Shown here: piece by piece, positions 57,012 to 64,000 of the stretch | How positions within the stretch are numbered: the stretch's first letter is position 1 | How the letters are laid out: the number at the start of each line of letters is the position of its first letter | Assembly: GCF_029338395.1 (NCBI RefSeq) | Contig: NZ_CP119809.1 | Location: 186,001 to 250,000, forward strand | Source of the DNA: Halorussus caseinilyticus | Lineage (GTDB): Archaea > Halobacteriota > Halobacteria > Halobacteriales > Haladaptataceae | Length of the DNA: 64,000 nucleotides | Direction of reading: 5' to 3' | Notes under the pieces: generated by a model | The model's input: only the letters and a program-made list of their open reading frames with translations | Database searches by the model: none | What the model was told of the DNA's origin: nothing | Position numbers and translations under genes: made by a program

Positions 57012-57545
57012 TCACGCCGCGCCCGCCAACAGGTCGCCGACGACGAACGCGACGACGGCCGCGAGCATTCCGATGGCGAACATCTCCGCGCCGCTTCGCA
57101 CCCACCCGCGGGCGGTCACGAGACTCCTGCTCGCGCCGACGGCGAAGAAGGTGACGCCGGTAACTGCGACCGCGGCCGGGAACAGCGGCCGGATGCCGAA
57201 CGCGTAAGGGACCAGCGGCATCACGCCCGCGAGGACGAACGCGACGAACGTCGCCAGCGCGGTGCTGGCGGGGGACTTGCCGTCGGGGTCGGCGTCGTCG
57301 CCCTGACTCTCCCGGTATGCGAGTTCGGACTGCCTGCTCAGGTAGTTGCTCATCCCCATCGAGAAGCCGTCGGCGAAGAGGTTGGCCGCGCCGAGGACGA
57401 GGACGATGGACGGCGACAGCGACGCGCCCGCGACTCCGGCCACGACCGCGAAGGTCGTCACGATGCCGTCGTTCGCGCCGTAGACGAACTCCGCGAGGTA
57501 CGCGCCCGACGAGCGAGCGTCGTCGCCGAGCAGGACTTCGAGCAT
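57012..57545 (-). CDS. VIT1/CCC1-family iron/manganese transporter
   Basis: A 177-residue membrane protein with about five helices. LAEFVYGANDGIVTTFAVVA followed by GVAGASL and LGAANLFADGFSMGMSNYLS are the VIT1/CCC1 signature. Family members move Fe2+ or Mn2+ across membranes, often to detoxify. The start ATG 57545 is preferred; the frame is open further upstream, into the divergent gene. Shorter than eukaryotic VIT1 but normal for archaeal forms. Confidence 0.82.
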   Translation of the reverse strand: MLEVLLGDDARSSGAYLAEFVYGANDGIVTTFAVVAGVAGASLSPSIVLVLGAANLFADGFSMGMSNYLSRQSELAYRESQGDDADPDGKSPASTALATFVAFVLAGVMPLVPYAFGIRPLFPAAVAVTGVTFFAVGASRSLVTARGWVRSGAEMFAIGMLAAVVAFVVGDLLAGAA

Positions 57546-57672
57546 GGCCTCGGTTACGTCGCCGACGGTGAAAGAGTCTGTCCGTAGCGTGGTGACGGGG
57601 AGTTTCACTCCGCCGTCGGCGACGCCGGGCGGATGCAACGGATACAAATCGCCGCGAACCCGATACGCGGCC

Positions 57673-58800
57673 ATGAACACTCGTTCGGTGGCGCGGGGAA
57701 CTACGCTTCTGACCGCGCTCGGGGCGGTGCCGGTCGCTTCGGCCCACGGCGGCGAGGCGACACCGCCGATGCCCCAGTGGTTGGCGCTCGCGGTCCTCCT
57801 CGTCGGGGTCGTGGGCGCGGTCGGGAGCGCGTACGCGCGGCGGCGAACCACCGCGACGACGGCGCTCGGGGGAACGTTCGCCGGTCTCGTCGTGGCGGCA
57901 GTCGGCGCGGTCGGACTGGTCCAACTCTCGCCGGTCGAGACGCTGGCGACCAGCCAACCCGCCATCGCGCGAGCGTGGTTCGGTCCGCTGACGCTCGGTA
58001 TCGGTCTCGCAATCGTGGTCGGGAGCCTCGCCGTCGGTCGGATGCGCTGGCCCGACCGACCGCGGTACGCCGCGCTCGGGATGTTGCTCGGCTTGTGGGT
58101 CGCCTACCCCGTCCTCGTTCCGGGGTCGCTGACGAACCCGGTCGGCTACCTGCTCGCCGTGGCCGTCCCCGCGACGGTCGGGTACGTCGTCTGGCGCGAC
58201 AGCAGGGACCTGCTCGCGCGGGCGCTGGCCGACCGGCCGAGCAGGTGGTTCGGGACCGGTACGGGCGTCGTGGCCGCTCTGTTTTTCATGTTCTCGATGG
58301 GCATGCTGACCTTCGTGCCGGAGGCGGGCGGCGGCGTGGACCTGACCCGGAGTTTCGTCACGACGGCGCAGGTCACGAACCCGCTGGTCTACTGGCCCGC
58401 CGTGGAGTTCCACTTCCACGACGCATTCGGCACGACGCCGCTCAGCGGCGTCGTCTCGCTCGGGATGGCGCTCCTCGTGGGTCTGGTCGCGGTGCTGGTC
58501 GGCCTGAACGCCGCGCTCCTCGCCTTCCAGTGGCGCGCGAACGACGCCGCCAGCGACCCGGAAGCGAGCGGCAGTGCGGAGGCGACTGTCGGGTCTGCGG
58601 CCGTGGCCGCGCCGAACGCCTGCTGTTGCTGTGGCCCGGTCGTCGCGGAGTTGGCAGTCGTGTCGGTGGGTCCGGCCGCGGCCGCGCCGCTCTACTGGTT
58701 GTTCGTGGACCTCGCTTCGCCCGTCGGCGCGCTGTTCTTCGTGGTGAGCGTCGGCCTGTTGGCCGGGAATCTGGTGCGGTCGGGGAGTCGCTCGCGGTGA
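57673..58800 (+). CDS. Membrane protein with N-terminal signal and CCCC motif
   Basis: A 375-residue protein. A signal-like start (GTTLLTALGAVPVASAHGGE) is followed by about eight helices (QWLALAVLLVGVVGAVGSAY, FGPLTLGIGLAIVVGSLAV, GVVAALFFMFSMGMLTFVP and others). A striking run of four Cys (NACCCCGPV) lies near 315, and a His-rich patch VEFHFHDAFG near 255. These suggest metal handling, and the divergent VIT1-like gene fits that idea, but no family is recognised. Confidence 0.72.
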   Translation: MNTRSVARGTTLLTALGAVPVASAHGGEATPPMPQWLALAVLLVGVVGAVGSAYARRRTTATTALGGTFAGLVVAAVGAVGLVQLSPVETLATSQPAIARAWFGPLTLGIGLAIVVGSLAVGRMRWPDRPRYAALGMLLGLWVAYPVLVPGSLTNPVGYLLAVAVPATVGYVVWRDSRDLLARALADRPSRWFGTGTGVVAALFFMFSMGMLTFVPEAGGGVDLTRSFVTTAQVTNPLVYWPAVEFHFHDAFGTTPLSGVVSLGMALLVGLVAVLVGLNAALLAFQWRANDAASDPEASGSAEATVGSAAVAAPNACCCCGPVVAELAVVSVGPAAAAPLYWLFVDLASPVGALFFVVSVGLLAGNLVRSGSRSR

Positions 58801-58886
58801 CGTAGTTGACGATTCGTCACTAAGTTGCTCTCTCGCTTTGGTATCCGGAACAAACATATACCCGCAAATAGAGAGTGCATTGTACG

Positions 58887-59171
58887 ATGAGTCACGAGGT
58901 TACTTCACGCTACAGGGTGAAAGAAATAGTCGAATCTCAGGGAGACGTTTGGCTCGAAGACCTTCACCCCCAACGCTCCGGTTTCCTCGTGGCCGTAGAG
59001 ATGAACGCCCAGTACGACCGAGAACTGGATAATCGAGTCCAAGGGTTAGACGAGGGCGATACAGTCATAGCGACCCTGAAAAGCCAAGACAAACGTCACA
59101 CCGTGTGGCACTTCTCGAATATCGACGATGAACCGAGCAAGCAGTCGAGTCAGGCAGTCGCCCAGTCCTAA
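58887..59171 (+). CDS. Small hypothetical protein in an AT-richer pair
   Basis: A 94-residue protein: SRYRVKEIVESQGDVWLEDL, HPQRSGFLVAVEMNAQYDRE, then LDNRVQGLDEGDTVIATLKS and a polar end. The strand-rich pattern suggests an OB- or barrel-like fold. GC content is lower than in neighbouring genes. Its stop overlaps the stop of the convergent membrane-protein gene by 4 nt. The TATA-like aaacatatacccg lies about 30 nt upstream. Confidence 0.65.
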   Translation: MSHEVTSRYRVKEIVESQGDVWLEDLHPQRSGFLVAVEMNAQYDRELDNRVQGLDEGDTVIATLKSQDKRHTVWHFSNIDDEPSKQSSQAVAQS

Positions 59172-60085
59172 CTCAACTCTTCGGATTGCGACGTAACGTA
59201 GTCGGTGAAGAGATACTCGATAAACTCCTCTTCGTATTTCTCTTTGAGTTCCCAGAAGGAGTACGAGACGAGTCCAGTCAGCACCGATAGCGTCCAGACG
59301 GGACTCCAGATGTCGATTATCGCGGGAGTCCACGGTCTGATGCCGACGAGAGAGAAGGGTTGGTAAAACCACGCCGGTAACACGCCCGAAAACGCTACCC
59401 AAAAATAGAGAACGGAAGCGTAGAAACACGCAATCCACATCCCGCGTTGAAAGTTCCGAATCGCCTGAAATCGCAACGCGCGGGACGTTCCATGATTTTC
59501 CAAGTCGCTCGAAATGAGGTGGAGAAGGTCGCCGTAGTTGTCGTAGTTCTTGTCTAGTCGGTACTTCTTCTTGCAAATCATCCAGACTTTACTGGCTAAC
59601 CGATTGTCCGGCAACGGTTCGTCTTTTTTCACTTTCACCAGTAGTATCGCTTCGACGACCGAGCGGTAGAGGCGGGCGGGAAACACGACCATTCGACCGA
59701 CGAGAGAACGACCGACGTAGTTACGGAGTCGAGTAGTGACGTACTCGTTCCAAGCGTAGTACGGGAGGTAGAGACGCTTTCGATTGCCTTCGTAGTCTTC
59801 TAACTCGGTGGACGGAGACTGGTCGTACGACCGGGCGGAGAGTATCGTGTACTTGAACGTCTCGCGTTGACCGGCGGCCTCGGATGCGTGTTGCTGGATT
59901 ACGTGTCCGAGAGAAAAAGCGATAATCCCGAGTAAAAACTGCGTTCCGAGCGGCGCAGACGCGATATTCGTTACGTCTTCCATCGGAGAGATAGAGACGA
60001 AGGCCGCCAGTACGATAGTTCCCGGAATGAGATTGCCAAAAATATCGAATAGAGTGAATTTATTGAATATTCGACTAACGGCCAT
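59168..60085 (-). CDS. Membrane protein, AT-richer, possibly acquired
   Basis: A 305-residue protein. Two N-terminal helices follow the pattern NKFTLFDIFGNLIPGTIVLA and then TQFLLGIIAFSLGHVIQQHA. A long soluble middle part is basic and Tyr-rich (RKRLYLPYYAWNEYVTTRLR, KKKYRLDKNYDNYGDLLHLI), and two C-terminal helices follow. Basic composition and low GC are unlike the other genes here. The (F/Y)D-x-x-x-x-L-I-P-G start recalls membrane proteins often found in bacterial accessory and defence regions; this is only a resemblance. ATG 60085 is preferred over 60112. Confidence 0.68.
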   Translation of the reverse strand: MAVSRIFNKFTLFDIFGNLIPGTIVLAAFVSISPMEDVTNIASAPLGTQFLLGIIAFSLGHVIQQHASEAAGQRETFKYTILSARSYDQSPSTELEDYEGNRKRLYLPYYAWNEYVTTRLRNYVGRSLVGRMVVFPARLYRSVVEAILLVKVKKDEPLPDNRLASKVWMICKKKYRLDKNYDNYGDLLHLISSDLENHGTSRALRFQAIRNFQRGMWIACFYASVLYFWVAFSGVLPAWFYQPFSLVGIRPWTPAIIDIWSPVWTLSVLTGLVSYSFWELKEKYEEEFIEYLFTDYVTSQSEELS

Positions 60086-60127
60086 TTGGCCTGTGGTAAT
60101 TTCTACCTCCAATTATGCTTTGTCTTT

Positions 60128-60766
60128 CTACTCCCCGCCTTCGACCAGTCGCTCGAACTGCGCGGGCGGAATCGCGCCGCGCGCGGCGTGGCCCTCGTAG
60201 ACGAACGTCGGGATACCCGAGACACCGGCTTGCTGGGCCTGCTCGAACCGCTCGCGGAGGTCGGCCGCGAGTTCCTCGTCTTCGGTCGCGGCCCGAACCT
60301 CGTCGGGGTCGAGACCCGCGTCCGCCGCAATCGCGGCCAGCACGTCGGGGTCGCCAACGTCCCGGCCGTCCTGCCAGAGCGCGTCGAAGACTGCCTCGTG
60401 GAAGGTCAGAAAGGTCTCTTCGTCTTCGCTCTTCCGGACGAAGAGCGCGGCCTGTTGTGCGTTCCACGAGTCCACGTCTTCCGAGAAGTCGAGGGTCATC
60501 TCCACGTCGAAGCGCTCCTTGAGGCGTTCGACGTTCTCGCGGACCTGCGCGAAGTAGTCGTCGTCCTTGCCGTCGTCTACGTCGTCGCGGATGTCGCCCG
60601 ATTCGTCGCGTTTGTAGCCTCTGAGGTCGTAGAAACGCCACTCGACTTCCGGCGGGTCGTCGGCGCGTTCGCGGTACTGGTCCATCGCGGCCTTGCCGAG
60701 GTAGCAGAACGGGCATACGTAGTCGGAGTAGACGGTCAGCGCGTCGTCGGCCGATTGCTGGCTCAT
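60128..60766 (-). CDS. DsbA-family oxidoreductase (FrnE-like)
   Basis: A 212-residue cytoplasmic protein with a thioredoxin fold and helical insertion. The active site VCPFCYLG has Cys18 and Cys21. The cis-Pro segment GVSGIPTFVYEGHAARGAIP is characteristic of the FrnE/DsbA 2-hydroxychromene-isomerase-like group. The middle holds FVRKSEDEETFLTFHEAVFD. Likely a disulfide oxidoreductase; no signal peptide is present. Confidence 0.9.
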   Translation of the reverse strand: MSQQSADDALTVYSDYVCPFCYLGKAAMDQYRERADDPPEVEWRFYDLRGYKRDESGDIRDDVDDGKDDDYFAQVRENVERLKERFDVEMTLDFSEDVDSWNAQQAALFVRKSEDEETFLTFHEAVFDALWQDGRDVGDPDVLAAIAADAGLDPDEVRAATEDEELAADLRERFEQAQQAGVSGIPTFVYEGHAARGAIPPAQFERLVEGGE

Positions 60767-60908
60767 GGGTTCGATTGGGTCCGGAGACTCAAAAGCGGCC
60801 CACCGACGGCCGGGATTTCCGCAACTCGGTTCGTCGCGCCGAACCGAACTCCGACCCGCGTCGTGCAGGCCGGGGAAACTTGAACCTCCTCGCGGTCGTA
60901 TCTGTCCT

Positions 60909-61505
60909 ATGGCCCGACATCACCGATTGAAGTCCGCGCTCGCAGTCCTCGGACTCGCGGGAATCGCCGCGCTCGCGGTTCGTCGTCGCCGGGGTCGGGG
61001 AGCGACCGACGCCGCCGAATCTTCGACGGCCCGCCAACCGCCAGTCGCACCTGCGGAACCGCCAGCGCCCGACTGGGCCTACGACGTTATCAACCCCGTG
61101 ATGGAGCGACTCCTGCGGTCGCCGCTCCACGGACTCGTCAGCGACTCGCTGATGCTACTCACCTTTACCGGGCGCAAGTCGGGCGACGAGTACACCACGC
61201 CGGTCGGCTATCGGCAGGAGGGCGACGCCCTGACCGTGTTCACCCAGAGCGACTGGTGGAAGAACCTCCGCGGGGGTCAGCAGGTGCGGGTCTACCTCCG
61301 CGGCGAAGAGCGGTCGGGCGTGGCCGACGCGACGGCGGACCCGAAAGAAGTCGCCGAACACGTGCGGCGGTTCGTCGCAGAGCAAGGAGTCGAGAGCGCC
61401 CGACGGATTGGCTTGCGGGTGGAAGGCGAGCGACTGCCAGACGACGAGCGACTGGCGGCGGGCGTCGAGGGGATGGTCGCCATCGAAATCGAGTTGGACG
61501 AGTGA
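60909..61505 (+). CDS. Deazaflavin (F420)-dependent nitroreductase-like protein (DUF385)
   Basis: A 198-residue protein. An N-terminal helix (SALAVLGLAGIAALAVRRRR) may anchor it in the membrane. The split-barrel domain has SDSLMLLTFTGRKSGDEYTT, then PVGYRQEGDALTVFTQSDWW and KNLRGGQQVRVYLRGEERSG, which is the Ddn/F420-dependent reductase pattern (GRKSG...TPV). Haloarchaea make F420, so F420H2 is the likely cofactor. Substrate is unknown. Confidence 0.82.
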   Translation: MARHHRLKSALAVLGLAGIAALAVRRRRGRGATDAAESSTARQPPVAPAEPPAPDWAYDVINPVMERLLRSPLHGLVSDSLMLLTFTGRKSGDEYTTPVGYRQEGDALTVFTQSDWWKNLRGGQQVRVYLRGEERSGVADATADPKEVAEHVRRFVAEQGVESARRIGLRVEGERLPDDERLAAGVEGMVAIEIELDE

Positions 61506-61579
61506 GATTGAGTTAGGCTAAAAATAGAAAAATATTGCTAAAGAAAATAGAGATATTTCCCTAAGAATCCGCTACCGTG

Positions 61580-61945
61580 CTACGTCTCGCCGCCCGACTC
61601 CACGAACTCCACGACTGCATCGGTCCCCTGAAAGCCCTCGGCCATCCTGCCGACGAGTTCGCCGTCCTCGAACAGGAGCAGTGTCGGCACGCTCCGCACG
61701 TCGAACCGCTCGACCAGCGGCGGGTCGTCGCGGGGGTTGCAGAGCGCGACAGCGGCGTCGGTCGCGCGGGCGACGTTGCCCACCACGGGTTCGATGGCCT
61801 GACAGAGCGAACACCCCTTCGTGTAGAAGTCCACGAGCGCGAGGTCGTGGTCGGCGACGAAGGCGTCCAACTCGTCGGCGTCGGCGAGGTGGACGGGTTT
61901 ATCGGAACGGTCGGAGAACGCGGGGTCGTCGGTGGTCTCGGTCAT
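61580..61945 (-). CDS. Thioredoxin-like protein with a CSLC active site
   Basis: A 121-residue thioredoxin-fold protein. The active site YTKGCSLCQAIEP has Cys45 and Cys48 (CSLC instead of CGPC), and the cis-Pro is in VRSVPTLLLFEDGE. ALVDFYTKGC and VERFDVRSVPTLL follow thioredoxins. It probably reduces specific disulfides. The start at 61945 is chosen because the open upstream frame is not protein-like. Confidence 0.85.
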   Translation of the reverse strand: MTETTDDPAFSDRSDKPVHLADADELDAFVADHDLALVDFYTKGCSLCQAIEPVVGNVARATDAAVALCNPRDDPPLVERFDVRSVPTLLLFEDGELVGRMAEGFQGTDAVVEFVESGGET

Positions 61946-62458
61946 GCCCGGTCGTAGCCGTCGGCGACGGTTAGCCCTTCTGCTCGTCGGTGTTCTGGTG
62001 TGTTGTCGGTCTGGAGTTGGTGTTTCTGTCAGCTCTGTGTCTGTACTTCTGTCTGTTCTGCGTCCGAACTGTAGTTGCACTCGGGTGAGAGCGAGCGACT
62101 GCTTGAACCGATGACCAGTTCCACCGGCCGGACACTCGTGGACTGGTCCACCGAGCGCGTGCCTCACGCCTCCCCAACCTCCTGCGTTGCCTGCGACCGA
62201 GGGTCGCAGGTCAGCGAGACGCGTCGCGTCTCGCAAGCCTCGGTCGTCGCTCCCTACGGTCGCTCCTTCCTGTGCTACTCGTCCCTCGCGCGGACGGCCG
62301 CGACACGCTCCGCGGTTGCGCCCGCACGCGCCGGGATGGGGAAGTCGTGGTCTCGGAACTCCGGGGCGGTCGAATCAGTCGCCGTCCCGACCCACGCCCA
62401 CCGTCCCCTCGCCGCCTTCCGATTCCTATTTTTGGCTTCGGTTCCTCTACTTTCACTC
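61946..62458. other. Intergenic region upstream of mutS, with two adjacent hairpins
   Basis: No supported gene in 513 nt. Two stem-loops occur side by side (62190-62210 and 62214-62234). A TATA-like cctatttttgg at about 62426-62436 lies about 30 nt before the mutS ATG. Confidence 0.6.
62190..62234. repeat. Two adjacent palindromes upstream of mutS
   Basis: cctgcgacc (62190-62198) pairs with 62202-62210; gcgagacgcg (62214-62223) pairs with 62225-62234 across a single T. The second has the same arms as the palindrome upstream of L15e (50136-50156), differing only at the central base. Confidence 0.85.
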
Positions 62459-64000
62459 ATGGACGCGGCGCTGGGGCCACCCGAGAAGATGGCCGAGAAC
62501 GAGGACGACCTGACGCCGATGATGAGTCAGTACTTCGAACTCTGCGGCGAGTACGACGACTCGCTCGTGCTGTTTCAGGTGGGCGACTTCTACGAGACCT
62601 TCTGCGAGGCGGCCGAGCGCACCGCCCGACTGCTCGAAATCGCGCTGACTCAGCGCGAGGACTCGACCGGCACCTACCCGATGGCTGGCATCCCCATCGA
62701 CAACGCCGAGTCGTACATCGAGACCCTGCTCGACGCTGGCTACCGGGTCGCGGTCGCCGACCAAGTGCAGGAACCCGAGGAGGCCTCGGGCGTGGTGGAC
62801 CGCGCGGTCACGCGCATCGTCACGCCCGGCACGCTGACCGAGGACGAACTGCTCGACACCGACGACAACAACTTCGTCGCCTGCCTCACCGAGGACCCCG
62901 ACCGCTACGGACTCGCCTTCCTCGACGTTTCGACCGGCGACTTCTACGCGACCAGCGCCCGCCGCGAGGGGGCCGTCGCCGACGAGGTGAGTCGGTTCGC
63001 CCCCGCGGAGGCCATCGCGGAACCCGACGCCGCCATCGACCCCTTCGACGCCGACTGCATGGTCTCGCCCTACGACGCCGCGGCGTTCGACTACGAGGCG
63101 GCCCGCGAGCGAGTCGAGGCGTACTTCGGGTCGCCGGACGCCCTGCTCGCGGCCGACGCGGAAGTCCGGGCCTGCGGTGCCTTGCTCGCCTACGCCGAGT
63201 ACACCCGCGGGGGAGAGAACGACCACCTCGACTACCTCAATCACCTCACGCGCTACGAACCCCACGAGTACATGCTGTTGGACCGGGTGGCCCTCTCCAG
63301 TCTCGAACTGTTCGAGCGCCGGACGGTCCACGGCGACGCCGACGTGACCCTGCTGGGCGTGCTGGACGAAACGTCGTGCGCGCTCGGAAGCCGGAAGTTG
63401 AAAGACTGGCTCCGCCGACCCCTACTCGACCCCGACCGAATCGAGGCCCGACTCGATGCGGTCGAAGCGTGGACCCACGACGTGCAGGCCCGCGAGCAGG
63501 CCCGGAACCTGCTCCGAGACGTGTACGACATCGAGCGTCTCATCGCCCGCATCTCGCGGGGCCGGGCCAACGCCCGCGACCTGCGCTCGCTGAAGGCCAC
63601 CCTCGACGTGGTGCCCGAGCTGAAGACCGCGCTCGCCGACTTCGAGGCCGAGAAACTGGTCGAACTCCGGGCGGAGTTGGACGAACTCGCCGACGTTCGT
63701 GACCTCGTGGGCCGGGCCATCCGGGAGGACCCTTCGCGGGAAATCACCGAGGGCGACGTGATTCGGCCGGGCTACGACGACGAACTCGACGAACTCCGCG
63801 AGACCGAACGCGAGGGCAAGGCGTGGATAGACGACCTCGAAGCCAAAGAGCGCGAGCGGACCGGTATCGACTCGCTGAAGGTCGGTCACAACTCGGTCCA
63901 CGGCTACTACATCGAGGTGACGAACCCCAACCTCGATTCGGTGCCCGACGACTACAACCGCAGACAGACGCTGAAGAACTCCGAGCGGTTCTACACGCCC
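62459..64000 (+). CDS. mutS: DNA mismatch repair protein MutS (partial, 5' end)
   Basis: The first 514 codons of MutS; the gene continues beyond the window. Domain I has [20 protein letters not shown] and [20 protein letters not shown] (the Phe-x-Glu-type mismatch-contact region is nearby: GDFYETF). Connector: [20 protein letters not shown]. Core/lever: [27 protein letters not shown] and [20 protein letters not shown]; clamp: [18 protein letters not shown]. The ATPase domain lies outside. ATG 62459 is supported by the TATA-like element about 30 nt upstream. Confidence 0.95.
   Translation, partial: MDAALGPPEKMAENEDDLTPMMSQYFELCGEYDDSLVLFQVGDFYETFCEAAERTARLLEIALTQREDSTGTYPMAGIPIDNAESYIETLLDAGYRVAVADQVQEPEEASGVVDRAVTRIVTPGTLTEDELLDTDDNNFVACLTEDPDRYGLAFLDVSTGDFYATSARREGAVADEVSRFAPAEAIAEPDAAIDPFDADCMVSPYDAAAFDYEAARERVEAYFGSPDALLAADAEVRACGALLAYAEYTRGGENDHLDYLNHLTRYEPHEYMLLDRVALSSLELFERRTVHGDADVTLLGVLDETSCALGSRKLKDWLRRPLLDPDRIEARLDAVEAWTHDVQAREQARNLLRDVYDIERLIARISRGRANARDLRSLKATLDVVPELKTALADFEAEKLVELRAELDELADVRDLVGRAIREDPSREITEGDVIRPGYDDELDELRETEREGKAWIDDLEAKERERTGIDSLKVGHNSVHGYYIEVTNPNLDSVPDDYNRRQTLKNSERFYTP

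Noticed and set aside
61506-61579. A TTAGGCTAAA half-site considered as an iron-box promoter
   Set aside because: It lies between two convergent gene ends, so it cannot be a promoter for either; it is also only a half-site.
1-64000. tRNA, rRNA, insertion sequences, integrases, plasmid or replication origins
   Set aside because: None was seen; no transposase motif, terminal inverted repeats with target duplication, or cdc6/orc gene occurs in the window.

Overview
The window is chromosomal DNA of a halophilic archaeon (class Halobacteria). GC content is high, proteins are very acidic, signal peptides are mostly of the twin-arginine (Tat) type, TATA boxes sit about 30 nt in front of start codons with little leader, and typical archaeal genes are present (Sec61 beta, L15e, RIO2 kinase, UbaA, MutS). 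The genus cannot be fixed from sequence alone. No tRNA, rRNA, insertion sequence or CRISPR array was seen.

Layout. 0-6.7 kb: a flavin-binding oxidase-like protein (partial), a PIN toxin/antitoxin pair, a PIN-ATPase-KH protein, two membrane proteins, a pentapeptide-repeat ion channel and a frameshifted small gene. 6.9-16.7 kb: housekeeping genes, namely an M20 peptidase, two paralogous M32 carboxypeptidases around a SecD-like lipoprotein, thioredoxin, Sec61 beta followed in frame by a start-less fragment, PdxT, bifunctional nuclease, HisE, ASCH, DUF5518 and an AIR-synthase-like protein. 17.2-24.4 kb: a complete nine-gene Mrp-type cation/proton antiporter operon with overlapping stop/start codons. 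24.5-30.6 kb: an HxlR regulator with a visible operator, two tandem Tat-exported paralogues, and a decaying stretch (28.5-29.1 kb) holding remnants of a TSUP transporter and a DUF6735-like gene beside the intact TSUP gene.

30.6-41 kb holds the most interesting system: a lanthipeptide-type biosynthetic locus. A LanM-type dehydratase and a LanC-type cyclase are separate genes joined by a TGATG overlap. Upstream lie three short precursor-like genes (38-42 codons) sharing a leader and a W-C-x-I-T-A core, each with its own TATA box. Nearby are a luciferase-like flavin enzyme, a Spo0M-like protein, a flavin-dependent tryptophan-halogenase homologue, a DUF6895-like protein and an MFS exporter. The simplest reading is a halogenated, single-ring lanthipeptide family. 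The cyclase has lost two of three canonical zinc ligands, and one precursor has ATA where the others have ATG.

41-64 kb: lipoate ligase, endonuclease IV, a methyltransferase, a 37-codon gene behind an iron-regulator-type operator, a PEBP protein, a second pair of Tat-exported paralogues, RIO2 kinase, a DUF1328 mini-gene, L15e, CPBP protease, UbaA, DoxX, a sugar dehydrogenase, a Tat-exported alpha-amylase, redox proteins, a VIT1-like transporter, an AT-richer accessory pair, DsbA- and thioredoxin-like proteins, and the first 514 codons of mutS, which runs off the window. Long GC-rich palindromes recur between genes throughout, and two share the same arms.
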